DNA from: a bacterium DOLZORAL124_38_8
GTDB lineage: Bacteria; Patescibacteriota; Gracilibacteria; UBA4473
DNA length: 49,549 bases
Assembly (NCBI GenBank): GCA_002747745.1
Contig: PDQG01000007.1
Location: 1-49,549 of the forward strand
Reading direction: 5' to 3'
The translations under genes were made by a program, and so were the position numbers. Positions within the stretch are counted from its first letter, which is position 1; each line of letters opens with the position of its first letter. Below are positions 1-6,765 of this stretch, one piece after another. The notes under the pieces are model-generated. The model made no database searches and had not been told where the DNA came from. It was given only the letters and a program-made list of their open reading frames with translations.

Positions 1-1404
1 TGTAGCGGAAAATTAGCCACCAATTGTGTGGTAGTTGGAAAAAAGAATATCACAAATGAATGGGGTGATGCAATGGATAAACGAGAGACAATATCTTTAC
101 AACCTAAAACCGCCCCAGTAGTAAACACGGATGATACAGATTCACGATTATGGGGGAAACGGTTGGTAATAACCAACATTGACCCAAAGAATAATTATTT
201 TATCCCACTGCGGACAGAACGAGAAATAGTGAGTGCATATAAGGCAACGTTGAGGGGTGGTTTGAAAGGTAAGGTAAGCATTTGTGCAAAGGGAGGTGAT
301 ATTACAACGAATGAGTTTGATTGTAATGACGATGAAGTAGAAATGTGTAAACTTCTGGTTATTCCAGCATGTGAAGGCGAAAACGAAGGAGAAACAGGAG
401 GGCAATGGTGTAAAAGGCAGACAGGGGTTCGTCAAATAAAAAGTTGTGCTGGAGGTGATTATAGAGTAACGAACAACGGAAAATGTGAGCGAGTGCTAGG
501 TGCGTGGCAATCGGAAGAACAAAATTATTGTTCGTCAAATTATACTTGTAACAAGTCTTATAATGCTTATCCGCCATTCATTGAATCTGCTGACGGTCTT
601 TGTTTTGCTGAGGAAGGGCATAAGTTGTGCGTGTCTCCAAGTGGAGAACCTTTGTGTCAAATTGTAAGTAATAGCTGGGAAACCCGTCATTGTAGTGATG
701 TAGAGGATAAATCTGTTTGTGGTGCAATTCCTCAGTGTCATATGGTTACAGAAGAAGTGGCTACTTATGGGGCGTTCTGTTCTAAATCAGGAGGCTTTGT
801 AAACGACACCGTGTGTGCGACTCCAAAACCAACTACAGACTCAGATATAAAAGCCTTACCAGATTGTCCAAAATACAAATGGGAAAAAGGTGAATGGGGG
901 TTCTGTAGTAACGGAAACAATCCAAGTCATACTCGAACCGTGGAATGTGTAGATGAGAACGGTGCGGTGGTAAACAATAACTTGTGTCCAGCGAATACAA
1001 AACCGGCAACTGAAGAAGATTGTAAGGCCTACACGTATAAATGTGAAACGTATGTGGAAGGAATAATGGAATATTCGGGAACCGTAACAGACGGGATTTG
1101 GCAGAAACTAGGCGAATGTATAAATCCACGAGAGTATGTAGAATTTGATGAATGGTTTAATAACGGAGAAACGGTGTGTAGTTATGAATACCCAAATCAC
1201 TTGAATAAACTAAGATGTAAATATACCAATCCGTGTGATCATTGTACGGACATTGGAAAAAGTTGTATACCGCCAGAATCAAATGTAAACGAACCTGGAT
1301 TGTGTAGGAACGAGGTAGCTTGTCCTTGTTTGGGTGATGCAATGTGTGAAGGCCTAGGGAACAAATGTATGAGTAACGGAAATTGTATGTATTGTGAAAA
1401 ATAA
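1..1404 (+). CDS. Cys-rich surface protein with thrombospondin type 1-like repeats (5' truncated)
   Basis: The frame is open from base 1, so the N-terminus lies outside the window. Over 467 visible residues the protein is very rich in Cys and has several segments of the form W-x-x-G-x-W-G-x-C followed by T-R-T-V-x-C, G-x-x-V and a later Cys; the clearest spans roughly nt 870-1030. This resembles thrombospondin type 1 repeats, which are disulfide-stabilised extracellular modules used in adhesion. Other partial units (C-E-R-V-L-G-A-W near nt 487, and S-N-S-W-E-T-R-H-C near nt 668) suggest a degenerate repeat series. The C-terminal 70 residues are a separate Cys cluster ending in C-M-Y-C-E-K. 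No anchor is seen in the visible part. A surface or secreted role is inferred from composition; the binding partner is unknown. The stop is UAA, with a strong terminator 22 bases downstream. Confidence 0.7.
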   Translation, partial: CSGKLATNCVVVGKKNITNEWGDAMDKRETISLQPKTAPVVNTDDTDSRLWGKRLVITNIDPKNNYFIPLRTEREIVSAYKATLRGGLKGKVSICAKGGDITTNEFDCNDDEVEMCKLLVIPACEGENEGETGGQWCKRQTGVRQIKSCAGGDYRVTNNGKCERVLGAWQSEEQNYCSSNYTCNKSYNAYPPFIESADGLCFAEEGHKLCVSPSGEPLCQIVSNSWETRHCSDVEDKSVCGAIPQCHMVTEEVATYGAFCSKSGGFVNDTVCATPKPTTDSDIKALPDCPKYKWEKGEWGFCSNGNNPSHTRTVECVDENGAVVNNNLCPANTKPATEEDCKAYTYKCETYVEGIMEYSGTVTDGIWQKLGECINPREYVEFDEWFNNGETVCSYEYPNHLNKLRCKYTNPCDHCTDIGKSCIPPESNVNEPGLCRNEVACPCLGDAMCEGLGNKCMSNGNCMYCEK

Positions 1405-1425
1405 TAACGAAGAAATTGTTGATTT

Positions 1426-1449
1426 AAAGCCCCTAAAGGGGGCTTTTTT
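1426..1449 (+). terminator. Rho-independent terminator of the Cys-rich surface protein gene
   Basis: AAAGCCCC and GGGGCTTT pair around a TAAAG loop, followed by a T run. It lies 22 bases after the stop codon. Confidence 0.85.
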
Positions 1450-1484
1450 GGTAGTTTGTAAGTTCACAAGTCAGTACCAAGCCC

Positions 1485-1546
1485 TCATTCCCGCGGAGGC
1501 GGGAATCTCTTAAAACGGTGTTTGGATTCTGGACACGCCAGAATGA
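1485..1546. repeat. Intergenic palindromic repeat, copy 1
   Basis: ATTCCC-N8-GGGAAT (1487-1506) is followed by CTCTTAAAACGGTGTTTGG and a second hairpin ATTCTGG-N5-CCAGAAT. It matches the unit at 1754-1812 over about 45 bases. The gene-free interval 1450-1985 holds this repeat, its second copy, other palindromes (CCGAGTCAGGCTCGG near 1649, CCCCGT..ACGGGG near 1686) and the inverted-repeat element at 1717-1874, but no credible gene. Confidence 0.7.
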
Positions 1547-1716
1547 CTGATACTTTAAAAATAATTTACTATTGCTGAGCGAGTGTTTGCGAGCCGAAGC
1601 ATCTTTTACGGTCTTGTTCTGCTTTTGCTTTTATAAGAATAGGAAGATTCCGAGTCAGGCTCGGAAAGTTATAAACTTAATAACTCCCCGTACTCGATAC
1701 GGGGTCTCCCTTTTCC

Positions 1717-1874
1717 TGTCACTCTGGCAACACCCAGAGTCTGAACAGAAACCTCATTCCCGTGCAGACGGGAATCTCTTAAAACAGTGTTTGGATTCGG
1801 AACACCCCAAACGTACTTACATAACAATATTCGCTTACGCTCATTTATTATTGGGTCGTTAATCCAGAGTGACA
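1717..1874. mobile_element. MITE-like element with perfect 11-bp terminal inverted repeats
   Basis: TGTCACTCTGG at 1717-1727 is exactly reverse-complemented by CCAGAGTGACA at 1864-1874. The 158-bp interior has no credible gene and contains the second copy of the palindromic repeat. The left end also forms a local hairpin with CCAGAGT at 1734-1740. I see no clear target-site duplication, so the arrangement could be a chance nesting of palindromes rather than a transposable element. Confidence 0.4.
1754..1812. repeat. Intergenic palindromic repeat, copy 2
   Basis: ATTCCC-N8-GGGAAT (1756-1775) followed by CTCTTAAAACAGTGTTTGGATTC. The eight central bases differ compensatorily from copy 1 (GCGGAGGC versus GTGCAGAC), which keeps the ends of the stem paired. 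Confidence 0.7.
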
Positions 1875-1985
1875 TAATTTTCGATGTTTCTTTAAAACAT
1901 CGTAAAGAGTGAGAGGGTATCTTTTTGAAGATGATGGACGGAAAGTATTTTTTAAAAAGAAAGGATGAGATAATTGATTTTTTTA

Positions 1986-2567
1986 TTATTGGTATTTTTT
2001 AGTATGTTTTTCGAATTCATCGGTTATCTCTTTGAAATTAGTAATTTTTTTTATTGAGTATCCAGGAGAAATTATAGAGTTTTCTATAAAAGCCTTTTCT
2101 TCTATAATTGATTTTTTAATTATTTTTACGGCTGGTTTTAATAATTTTTCAGCCATTTGTTTTTCCTTTTCATTAGAAATATTCTCGACATATTGTTCTA
2201 AATCATAAAACATCTCTATAAGTTTTTTGGTTTTGTAACGGAACTCATCAAAATGAATTTTAATTTTGTTAAATTTCGCCACACTTACATAAAATTCTTT
2301 GTTTGGTAATTTTTCCGCAAAATTTGGTATATGTTCGAGTTTGTTAGGGAAGAATTTTTCAATATTTTTAAGTTCTAATAATCCGGTTGTTTGTAATATC
2401 GATTCCACTTGTTTGCGTGTGTCGTCACATAAATTAAGTTCTGATGGAGGGGTGATTTTCTCTAATATATTAGGGATTGTTTCTTTGTATTTTTCCCATC
2501 TTATTTCAGATATTCTCACCGCTCGCTCGCCGACTGCTCCAAAGGGTAATATTTGTTGTAGTTTCAT
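1986..2567 (-). CDS. hypothetical helical protein, 193 aa
   Basis: I do not recognise this protein. It is Lys/Glu/Ile-rich and predicted mostly helical, with no signal peptide or membrane segment. The middle (residues 90-150) has heptad-like hydrophobic spacing and may be coiled coil. The ATG at 2567 is the only good start. It follows the palindrome-rich gene-free stretch and is separated from the next minus-strand gene by a terminator, so it is probably transcribed alone. No paralogue is visible in the window. Confidence 0.5.
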   Translation of the reverse strand: MKLQQILPFGAVGERAVRISEIRWEKYKETIPNILEKITPPSELNLCDDTRKQVESILQTTGLLELKNIEKFFPNKLEHIPNFAEKLPNKEFYVSVAKFNKIKIHFDEFRYKTKKLIEMFYDLEQYVENISNEKEKQMAEKLLKPAVKIIKKSIIEEKAFIENSIISPGYSIKKITNFKEITDEFEKHTKKYQ

Positions 2568-2620
2568 TTTTTATGTTTAATTGAAATGTTTTTTGTAAAG
2601 GTCAATTTGTTTTGGGGGAT

Positions 2621-2651
2621 AAAAAAACACCTTGTTAAAAGATGTTTTTTT
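2621..2651 (-). terminator. terminator of the minus-strand lipoprotein gene
   Basis: On the minus strand AAAAAACATC and GGTGTTTTTT pair with one mismatch and end in a T run, 10 bases past the lipoprotein stop codon. Confidence 0.6.
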
Positions 2652-2660
2652 CCAAGCATA

Positions 2661-3035
2661 CTATTTCCAACTACTAATGATTTCTTCTAAATTAAAGATT
2701 TGTTGAGCTTGTAATCCATTTTTTTCTTGAAAAACCAAAATTCCTCCAGTTATTTCGGCTGATTCAATTGGTTGATCTGATAGTCGTTGGCTGAAATCAG
2801 TTTTTACCTTGTGTTTTAAGATGATTCCTTCTTGTCCAGATTCGAAATAAAAATCATCGGTTGAATAACCTTGCTTTTTAACTGGGGTGTTTTTTTCAAC
2901 ACTTTTTTTAACGCCCTTTTGTATTTTTTTAACGCCAGTTTCTGTGGTTGGGGTTGTTTCAGTTGGTTGTTCTCCCATAAGAGAGCATCCAGTCATCAAG
3001 AATAAAACCAAAGCCAATGTTGTTATTTGTTTCAT
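2661..3035 (-). CDS. small lipoprotein, 124 aa
   Basis: The N-terminus is a short Lys, a hydrophobic stretch, then L-M-T-G-C, a type II signal peptidase lipobox with the acylated Cys near residue 17. A Thr/Pro/Lys-rich linker (about residues 20-55) leads to a compact C-terminal half of 65-70 residues with beta-strand character. The likely place is the outer face of the cytoplasmic membrane; the function is unknown. I take the ATG at 3035 over the TTG three bases upstream. A TACATT box (3044-3049, minus) lies 8 bases before the ATG, so the mRNA may be leaderless and start within the 3' end of ung. Confidence 0.75.
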   Translation of the reverse strand: MKQITTLALVLFLMTGCSLMGEQPTETTPTTETGVKKIQKGVKKSVEKNTPVKKQGYSTDDFYFESGQEGIILKHKVKTDFSQRLSDQPIESAEITGGILVFQEKNGLQAQQIFNLEEIISSWK

Positions 3036-3054
3036 CAATGCAAAATGTAATAGA

Positions 3055-3735
3055 TTATTGAATATTTGTCCAGTCTATTTGTGGTTTCCCTTGGTTTTTC
3101 AGATATTCATTGGTTTTTAGAAAATGTTGGCAACCAAAAAATCCTTTATGAGCCGAGAATGGTGATGGGTGCGCGGCGGTTAAGATACAATGTTTTGATG
3201 CGTCAATGAGGCTTTTTTTTGATTGCGCGAAAGCGCCCCAAAGCAGAAATACGACGCCTTGTTTTTGGTCGGAAATATGTTTGATTACAGTATCCGTAAA
3301 GGTGTGCCAACCAAAATCTTTGTGCGAGTTGGGGGATTGTTTCCGCACCGATAATCCAGCATTTAATAATAAAACACCTTGTGTGGCCCAAGCAGTTAAA
3401 TCGCCGTGATGTGGTGGTTTAAAGTCGGGAAAATTCTGCTGGAGTTCTTGGTAAATGTTGCGTAAGCTTGGTGGAACTTTTTCGTCTCTTGGTACCGAAA
3501 AACTAAGTCCCATAGCTTGGTTTGGACCATGATAAGGGTCTTGTCCGAGAATAATAACCTTTGTATCAGCGAGCGAACATAGTTCAAACGCTTTAAACAT
3601 ATTTTTCGGATGTGGATAAATAATGTGCTGGTTTTGTATTTCGGTTAACAGTTTTTGTTTTATCGTTTGGAAATAGGGTTGTTTAATTTCGGTAGCGAAA
3701 AAATCTTGCCAATCGTTTTGTACGGGGTTTTTCAT
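3055..3735 (-). CDS. ung: uracil-DNA glycosylase (family 1 UNG)
   Basis: This enzyme removes uracil from DNA as the first step of base excision repair. Its signature blocks are all present: G-Q-D-P-Y-H-G at residues 64-70, with the catalytic Asp at 66 in the water-activating loop, then L-L-L-N-A-G-L-S-V-R, and H-P-S-P-F-S-A-H-K-G-F, with the catalytic His, near residue 185. At 226 aa the length is normal. The ATG at 3735 is chosen over an upstream TTG because a TACAAT -10 box ends 7 bases before it and a TTGTAC -35 box lies 16 bases further up. The gene is flanked upstream by the gap terminator, so it has its own promoter. Confidence 0.97.
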   Translation of the reverse strand: MKNPVQNDWQDFFATEIKQPYFQTIKQKLLTEIQNQHIIYPHPKNMFKAFELCSLADTKVIILGQDPYHGPNQAMGLSFSVPRDEKVPPSLRNIYQELQQNFPDFKPPHHGDLTAWATQGVLLLNAGLSVRKQSPNSHKDFGWHTFTDTVIKHISDQKQGVVFLLWGAFAQSKKSLIDASKHCILTAAHPSPFSAHKGFFGCQHFLKTNEYLKNQGKPQIDWTNIQ

Positions 3736-3742
3736 CAAACTT

Positions 3743-3770
3743 ATTGTACGTAGAATTTGTGTTTGTACAA
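3743..3770 (-). promoter_or_regulatory. ung promoter (leaderless)
   Basis: Minus strand: TTGTAC (3765-3770), 16-base spacer, TACAAT (3743-3748), then 7 bases to the ATG at 3735. The predicted transcription start falls on or next to the start codon. Confidence 0.65.
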
Positions 3771-3800
3771 AAAAATACTCGTTATCAAACGAGTATTTTT
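3771..3800 (-). terminator. gap terminator, symmetrical 13-bp stem
   Basis: AAAAATACTCGTT and its exact complement flank an ATCA loop, with T runs on both strands. It sits between gap and ung and abuts the ung -35 box. Confidence 0.9.
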
Positions 3801-3825
3801 ATAGTTTTTTATATTCAGGTATGAA

Positions 3826-4821
3826 TTACATTTTGGTTGCTAACTCTACCAAACGGCAAGAGTATCCCCATTCATTATCGTACCAAGCCAAAACTTTTAC
3901 CAAGTTCCCACCTGTAACTTTTGTTACAGCGGCGTCCACAATTGAACTTCGTGAATCACCCATGTAGTCTGAACTTACCAATGGGGCTGTTTCAAACCCT
4001 AATACGTGAGGCATTTTTTCAGAGGCTGCTTTTAGGGCTGCATTTACTTCTTCGGTAGTTGTTTCTTTTTTTAGGGTGGCTACAAAATCGGTTACTGATA
4101 CGGTTGGAGTTGGCACTCGAATGGCCATTCCGTCAATTTTTCCTTGCATTTCAGGATAAACCATTCCTACGGCTTTAGCGGCACCAGTAGTGGTTGGAAT
4201 CATATTTTCAGCCGCAGCTCGGGCTCGTCGTAAATCTTTGTGTCCAACATCCAAAATTCGTTGGTCGTTGGTGTAAGAATGCACGGTCGTCATCATTCCT
4301 TTTTCGATGCCAAAATTTTCGTGCAATACTTTTACCACTGGGGCTAGACAGTTGGTAGTACAAGAAGCGTTAGAAACCAGTGTGTCAGTGTCTTGTAATT
4401 CTTCGTCATTTACGCCCAAAACAATGGTTCGGAAACCTTCACTTTTACAAGGGGCTGACAACAATACTTTTTTGGCTCCTTGATCTAAGTGTGGTTGACA
4501 GAGTTCTTTGGTTCGGAATACTCCAGTACATTCCAACACAATGTCTACGTCTAATTCTCCCCAAGGTAAATCAGAAATATTTCGTGTTTGAAACTTGCGG
4601 ATTTTTTCTCCGGCTACAAATAAATAATCGCCTTCGATTTTTACTTCGCCGTCTAAGGTTCCGAAGTTGGTATCATACTTCAATAGGTGGGCGGTTAATT
4701 TAGGATCCGATGGATCATTTACAGCCACCAAATCTAATTGGTCAGAAAAATCTTTGAGAATAATACGCGCGGCGGCTCGACCAATTCTTCCAAATCCATT
4801 AATAGCTACTTTTTTTCGCAT
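3826..4821 (-). CDS. gap: glyceraldehyde-3-phosphate dehydrogenase
   Basis: This is the glycolytic enzyme that oxidises glyceraldehyde 3-phosphate to 1,3-bisphosphoglycerate with NAD(P). The Rossmann motif N-G-F-G-R-I-G-R is at residues 8-15, the active site S-N-A-S-C-T-T-N-C has its catalytic Cys at about 154, and the C-terminal N-E-W-G-Y-S motif is intact. I start at 4821 (331 aa) because the extra 11 residues from the upstream ATG at 4854 have no counterpart in the family and lie where the leader should be. The extended -10 box TGATATAAT (4855-4863, minus) implies a leader of roughly 25-30 bases with no Shine-Dalgarno. It is monocistronic. Confidence 0.97.
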   Translation of the reverse strand: MRKKVAINGFGRIGRAAARIILKDFSDQLDLVAVNDPSDPKLTAHLLKYDTNFGTLDGEVKIEGDYLFVAGEKIRKFQTRNISDLPWGELDVDIVLECTGVFRTKELCQPHLDQGAKKVLLSAPCKSEGFRTIVLGVNDEELQDTDTLVSNASCTTNCLAPVVKVLHENFGIEKGMMTTVHSYTNDQRILDVGHKDLRRARAAAENMIPTTTGAAKAVGMVYPEMQGKIDGMAIRVPTPTVSVTDFVATLKKETTTEEVNAALKAASEKMPHVLGFETAPLVSSDYMGDSRSSIVDAAVTKVTGGNLVKVLAWYDNEWGYSCRLVELATKM

Positions 4822-4854
4822 GAGGTTTAAGTGTAAATTAAAAATACGATACAT

Positions 4855-4863
4855 ATTATATCA
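4855..4863 (-). promoter_or_regulatory. gap extended -10 promoter
   Basis: The minus strand reads TGATATAAT, an extended -10. The transcript would carry a short leader before the ATG at 4821, unlike most genes here. Confidence 0.55.
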
Positions 4864-4989
4864 GAAAAGCGCCATTTTGAAAATGTAATTTGGGTAAAGT
4901 TTGGTAAATGATGCAAAAAAAAGGAGAAAAAGTGTAGCTACAATTTTTTGAAGGGGTTGAACGTGATTTAGGAGAAGACGGATAAAAAA

Positions 4990-5018
4990 ATGACAGAACT
5001 TTTTATATTTTTTACAAT
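4990..5018 (+). promoter_or_regulatory. promoter of the zinc metallopeptidase gene
   Basis: ATGACA (4990-4995), 17-base spacer, TACAAT (5013-5018), then 9 bases to the ATG at 5028. Confidence 0.55.
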
Positions 5019-5027
5019 ACGAGCGAT

Positions 5028-5876
5028 ATGTCTGAGATACCAATTTTTTGGGGGCGTAAATTTGTACCAAAAACCTTGTCACGGAAACGCAGTGATGGGC
5101 GTCGGTGGTGGGTTCGACTTTTTTTTGTGAGTTTGTGTCTCGGGATTATTTTGCCGTCAGTTATCATTCCCTCATACCAACGATACCGAATTATTAAAAC
5201 TTCGATTCGGTCGTTATTTGGAACAAATGTGGATTGGAACAATCCGTATATTGAAATTGCCGAAAAAGCCCTTAAACGTTTGCCACAGGACCATCTTACT
5301 TCTTTAGAACACGTATCGATTAATGTGCATACGGCCGACAAAACTCGTGGGAAAGCTAATTCAGCTCAATTAATTATTAATGCTGAAGGATTACCCGTGG
5401 AAGAATTTTTATCGGTGTTTATTCACGAAATGGGACACGTGGTTGATTTAGGGAGTTTACGGAGTATTGGGTTTGAGCCAACAGCGTTTCGGAACACGAA
5501 GGTTGGTGATTTGAGTTTAGATTTTTATACGATTTCTTGGGACGCTTCGCAAATACAGAAAAAAGCGGCCCGCAAGGAAGATTTTGTGTCTGATTATGCG
5601 CAAGAAAATGCGTATGAAGATTTCGCCGAAAGTTATCTGTTTTATGTCTTGCATGGAAAAGAGTTCCGAAAACGAGCGGAAACGAATGCCGTTTTACAAA
5701 AAAAATATGATTTTTTCCAACAGTTTGTGTTTGATGGACACGAATACGACTTTACGCAGCCAAATTATGAGTACCCAGCCCATTTTTTTGATACTACGTT
5801 GTTGCCGTACAATTTTTGGAGATTTTTTGAGTTGTCACCGAAAACAAATGAAATTGTAAAAAAAGAACCGATATAA
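5028..5876 (+). CDS. membrane-anchored zinc metallopeptidase (HExxH)
   Basis: A basic N-terminal tail (residues 1-28) is followed by one membrane segment (about 29-48), so the bulk of the 282 aa probably faces outward. The zincin motif H-E-M-G-H lies near residue 138 in F-I-H-E-M-G-H-V-V-D. A downstream E-N-A-Y-E-D-F-A-E-S-Y (about residue 195) is the usual place for the third zinc ligand in this type of peptidase, so both halves of the metal site appear present. The substrate is unknown; cell-wall or surface-protein processing is a guess. It is transcribed from its own promoter and converges with the phase-variable gene at 5883-6652. Confidence 0.75.
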   Translation: MSEIPIFWGRKFVPKTLSRKRSDGRRWWVRLFFVSLCLGIILPSVIIPSYQRYRIIKTSIRSLFGTNVDWNNPYIEIAEKALKRLPQDHLTSLEHVSINVHTADKTRGKANSAQLIINAEGLPVEEFLSVFIHEMGHVVDLGSLRSIGFEPTAFRNTKVGDLSLDFYTISWDASQIQKKAARKEDFVSDYAQENAYEDFAESYLFYVLHGKEFRKRAETNAVLQKKYDFFQQFVFDGHEYDFTQPNYEYPAHFFDTTLLPYNFWRFFELSPKTNEIVKKEPI

Positions 5877-5882
5877 AAATTA

Positions 5883-6652
5883 TTAAGCTGTTTTTTCACA
5901 AATAGTTTGAATCATTTTTAGTACTGGATTTTCCCACGAATTATTATGATTTTCTATTTCGGTTAGGAGTCCTTTATTTTTAAGGGCTTTGGTATACACT
6001 TGGTCTTGTGAATTTTGTTGTAGAGATTTAATTCTTTCGAGAACCTCTGTTGGGCATGATTCTGTACGATTGGTCAATCGTTGGGTAATAGTTACAGGGT
6101 CACTATAAACATTGAAATACACGGATTTATAGGGTTTTGTGATTGAAGTACTTAATAGAGAATTGTTAATATTCGTAAAATTTTTTATGGCATGATTGGG
6201 TTCATTCATTATTCGAAGTGCCGGAAGTGGTACAAATATGATATTATTGGTGTTAATATCATCTTTAATTTGATGCTCATCAAGTGCGTATTCGAAAGAA
6301 TAACTGCTGTAATGAAAAACGTTTTTTCTTTGATTTAGTTCGTTTTCATTTTTGCAAAATCTAGTTCCAGAGCGAGAATTTGTTCTGTTCTGTTCTGTTC
6401 TGTTCTGTTCTGTTCATCCTTTCTTGGTGGGCGAGTAGATTTTTTGGCAGTAGTTTTCTGAGCTCTGATGTTTGAATATTTTTGAATGGTTTTGATACAT
6501 TTTTCTATTAAAAAGTCTTTTCCACTGCCAGATAAACCACAAACAAAAACTAACACAGGTTCATCATCTTTTTTGAGAACTGTGTCCAGTTTCTCAACAG
6601 ATTTTTTCGCCTCTGATTCAAAGTAAGATTCACTTGTGTTTATTATTTCCAT
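5883..6652 (-). CDS. guanylate kinase-like P-loop protein, phase-variable and out of frame here
   Basis: Two overlapping minus-strand frames encode one protein. The first (6652-6335) has a Walker A G-L-S-G-S-G-K-D near residue 40 and T-R-P-P-R, the GMP-binding signature of guanylate kinases. It then runs into seven GAACA units and ends at an off-frame UAA. The second frame, open from the repeat to 5883, continues the family pattern: S-G-T-R-F, then Y-S-S-Y-S-F-E-Y-A-L, a hydrophobic strand I-I-F-V-P-L, V-Y-F-N-V-Y and R-L-T-N-R-T-E. Six or nine units would join both frames (254 aa with six) and the repeat would read as E-Q-N-R-T pentapeptides. The fold assignment is fairly secure; substrate (GMP, ribose bisphosphate or other) is not. 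The start has TATAAT ending 6 bases upstream, so it is leaderless. Confidence 0.75.
6381..6415 (-). repeat. pentanucleotide tandem repeat (GAACA)7 inside the kinase-like gene
   Basis: Seven perfect TGTTC units on the plus strand (GAACA on the coding strand). A 5-base unit changes the frame with every gain or loss. The distance between the two halves of the gene is 443 bases, so loss of one unit or gain of two brings them into frame. Confidence 0.95.
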
Positions 6653-6658
6653 ATTTGT

Positions 6659-6664
6659 ATTATA
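6659..6664 (-). promoter_or_regulatory. -10 box of the phase-variable kinase-like gene
   Basis: TATAAT on the minus strand, 6 bases before the ATG at 6652, consistent with a leaderless transcript. Confidence 0.5.
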
Positions 6665-6752
6665 AACTTTTTTTGAAAAAAATCAATTACATAAAGGCGG
6701 TAAGTGCGACATATTTTTTCTGTTTAAAAATATTTTCTTCTTAAAAATCTGT

Positions 6753-6758
6753 TATACT
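6753..6758 (+). promoter_or_regulatory. extended -10 box of the sugar transferase gene
   Basis: TG-T-TATACT, with TATACT at 6753-6758 and 7 bases to the ATG at 6766. Confidence 0.55.
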
Positions 6759-6765
6759 AACACCG

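Noticed and set aside
1485..1812. CRISPR array
   Set aside because: Only two imperfect palindromic units about 270 bases apart, no regular spacers and no cas genes.
5883..6652. Two separate small genes, or a plain pseudogene or sequencing error
   Set aside because: The frames overlap and together give one kinase-like domain. The shift lies exactly at a perfect pentanucleotide tandem repeat, and the rest of both halves is intact. An assembly error in repeat number remains possible and is covered by the read-count test.
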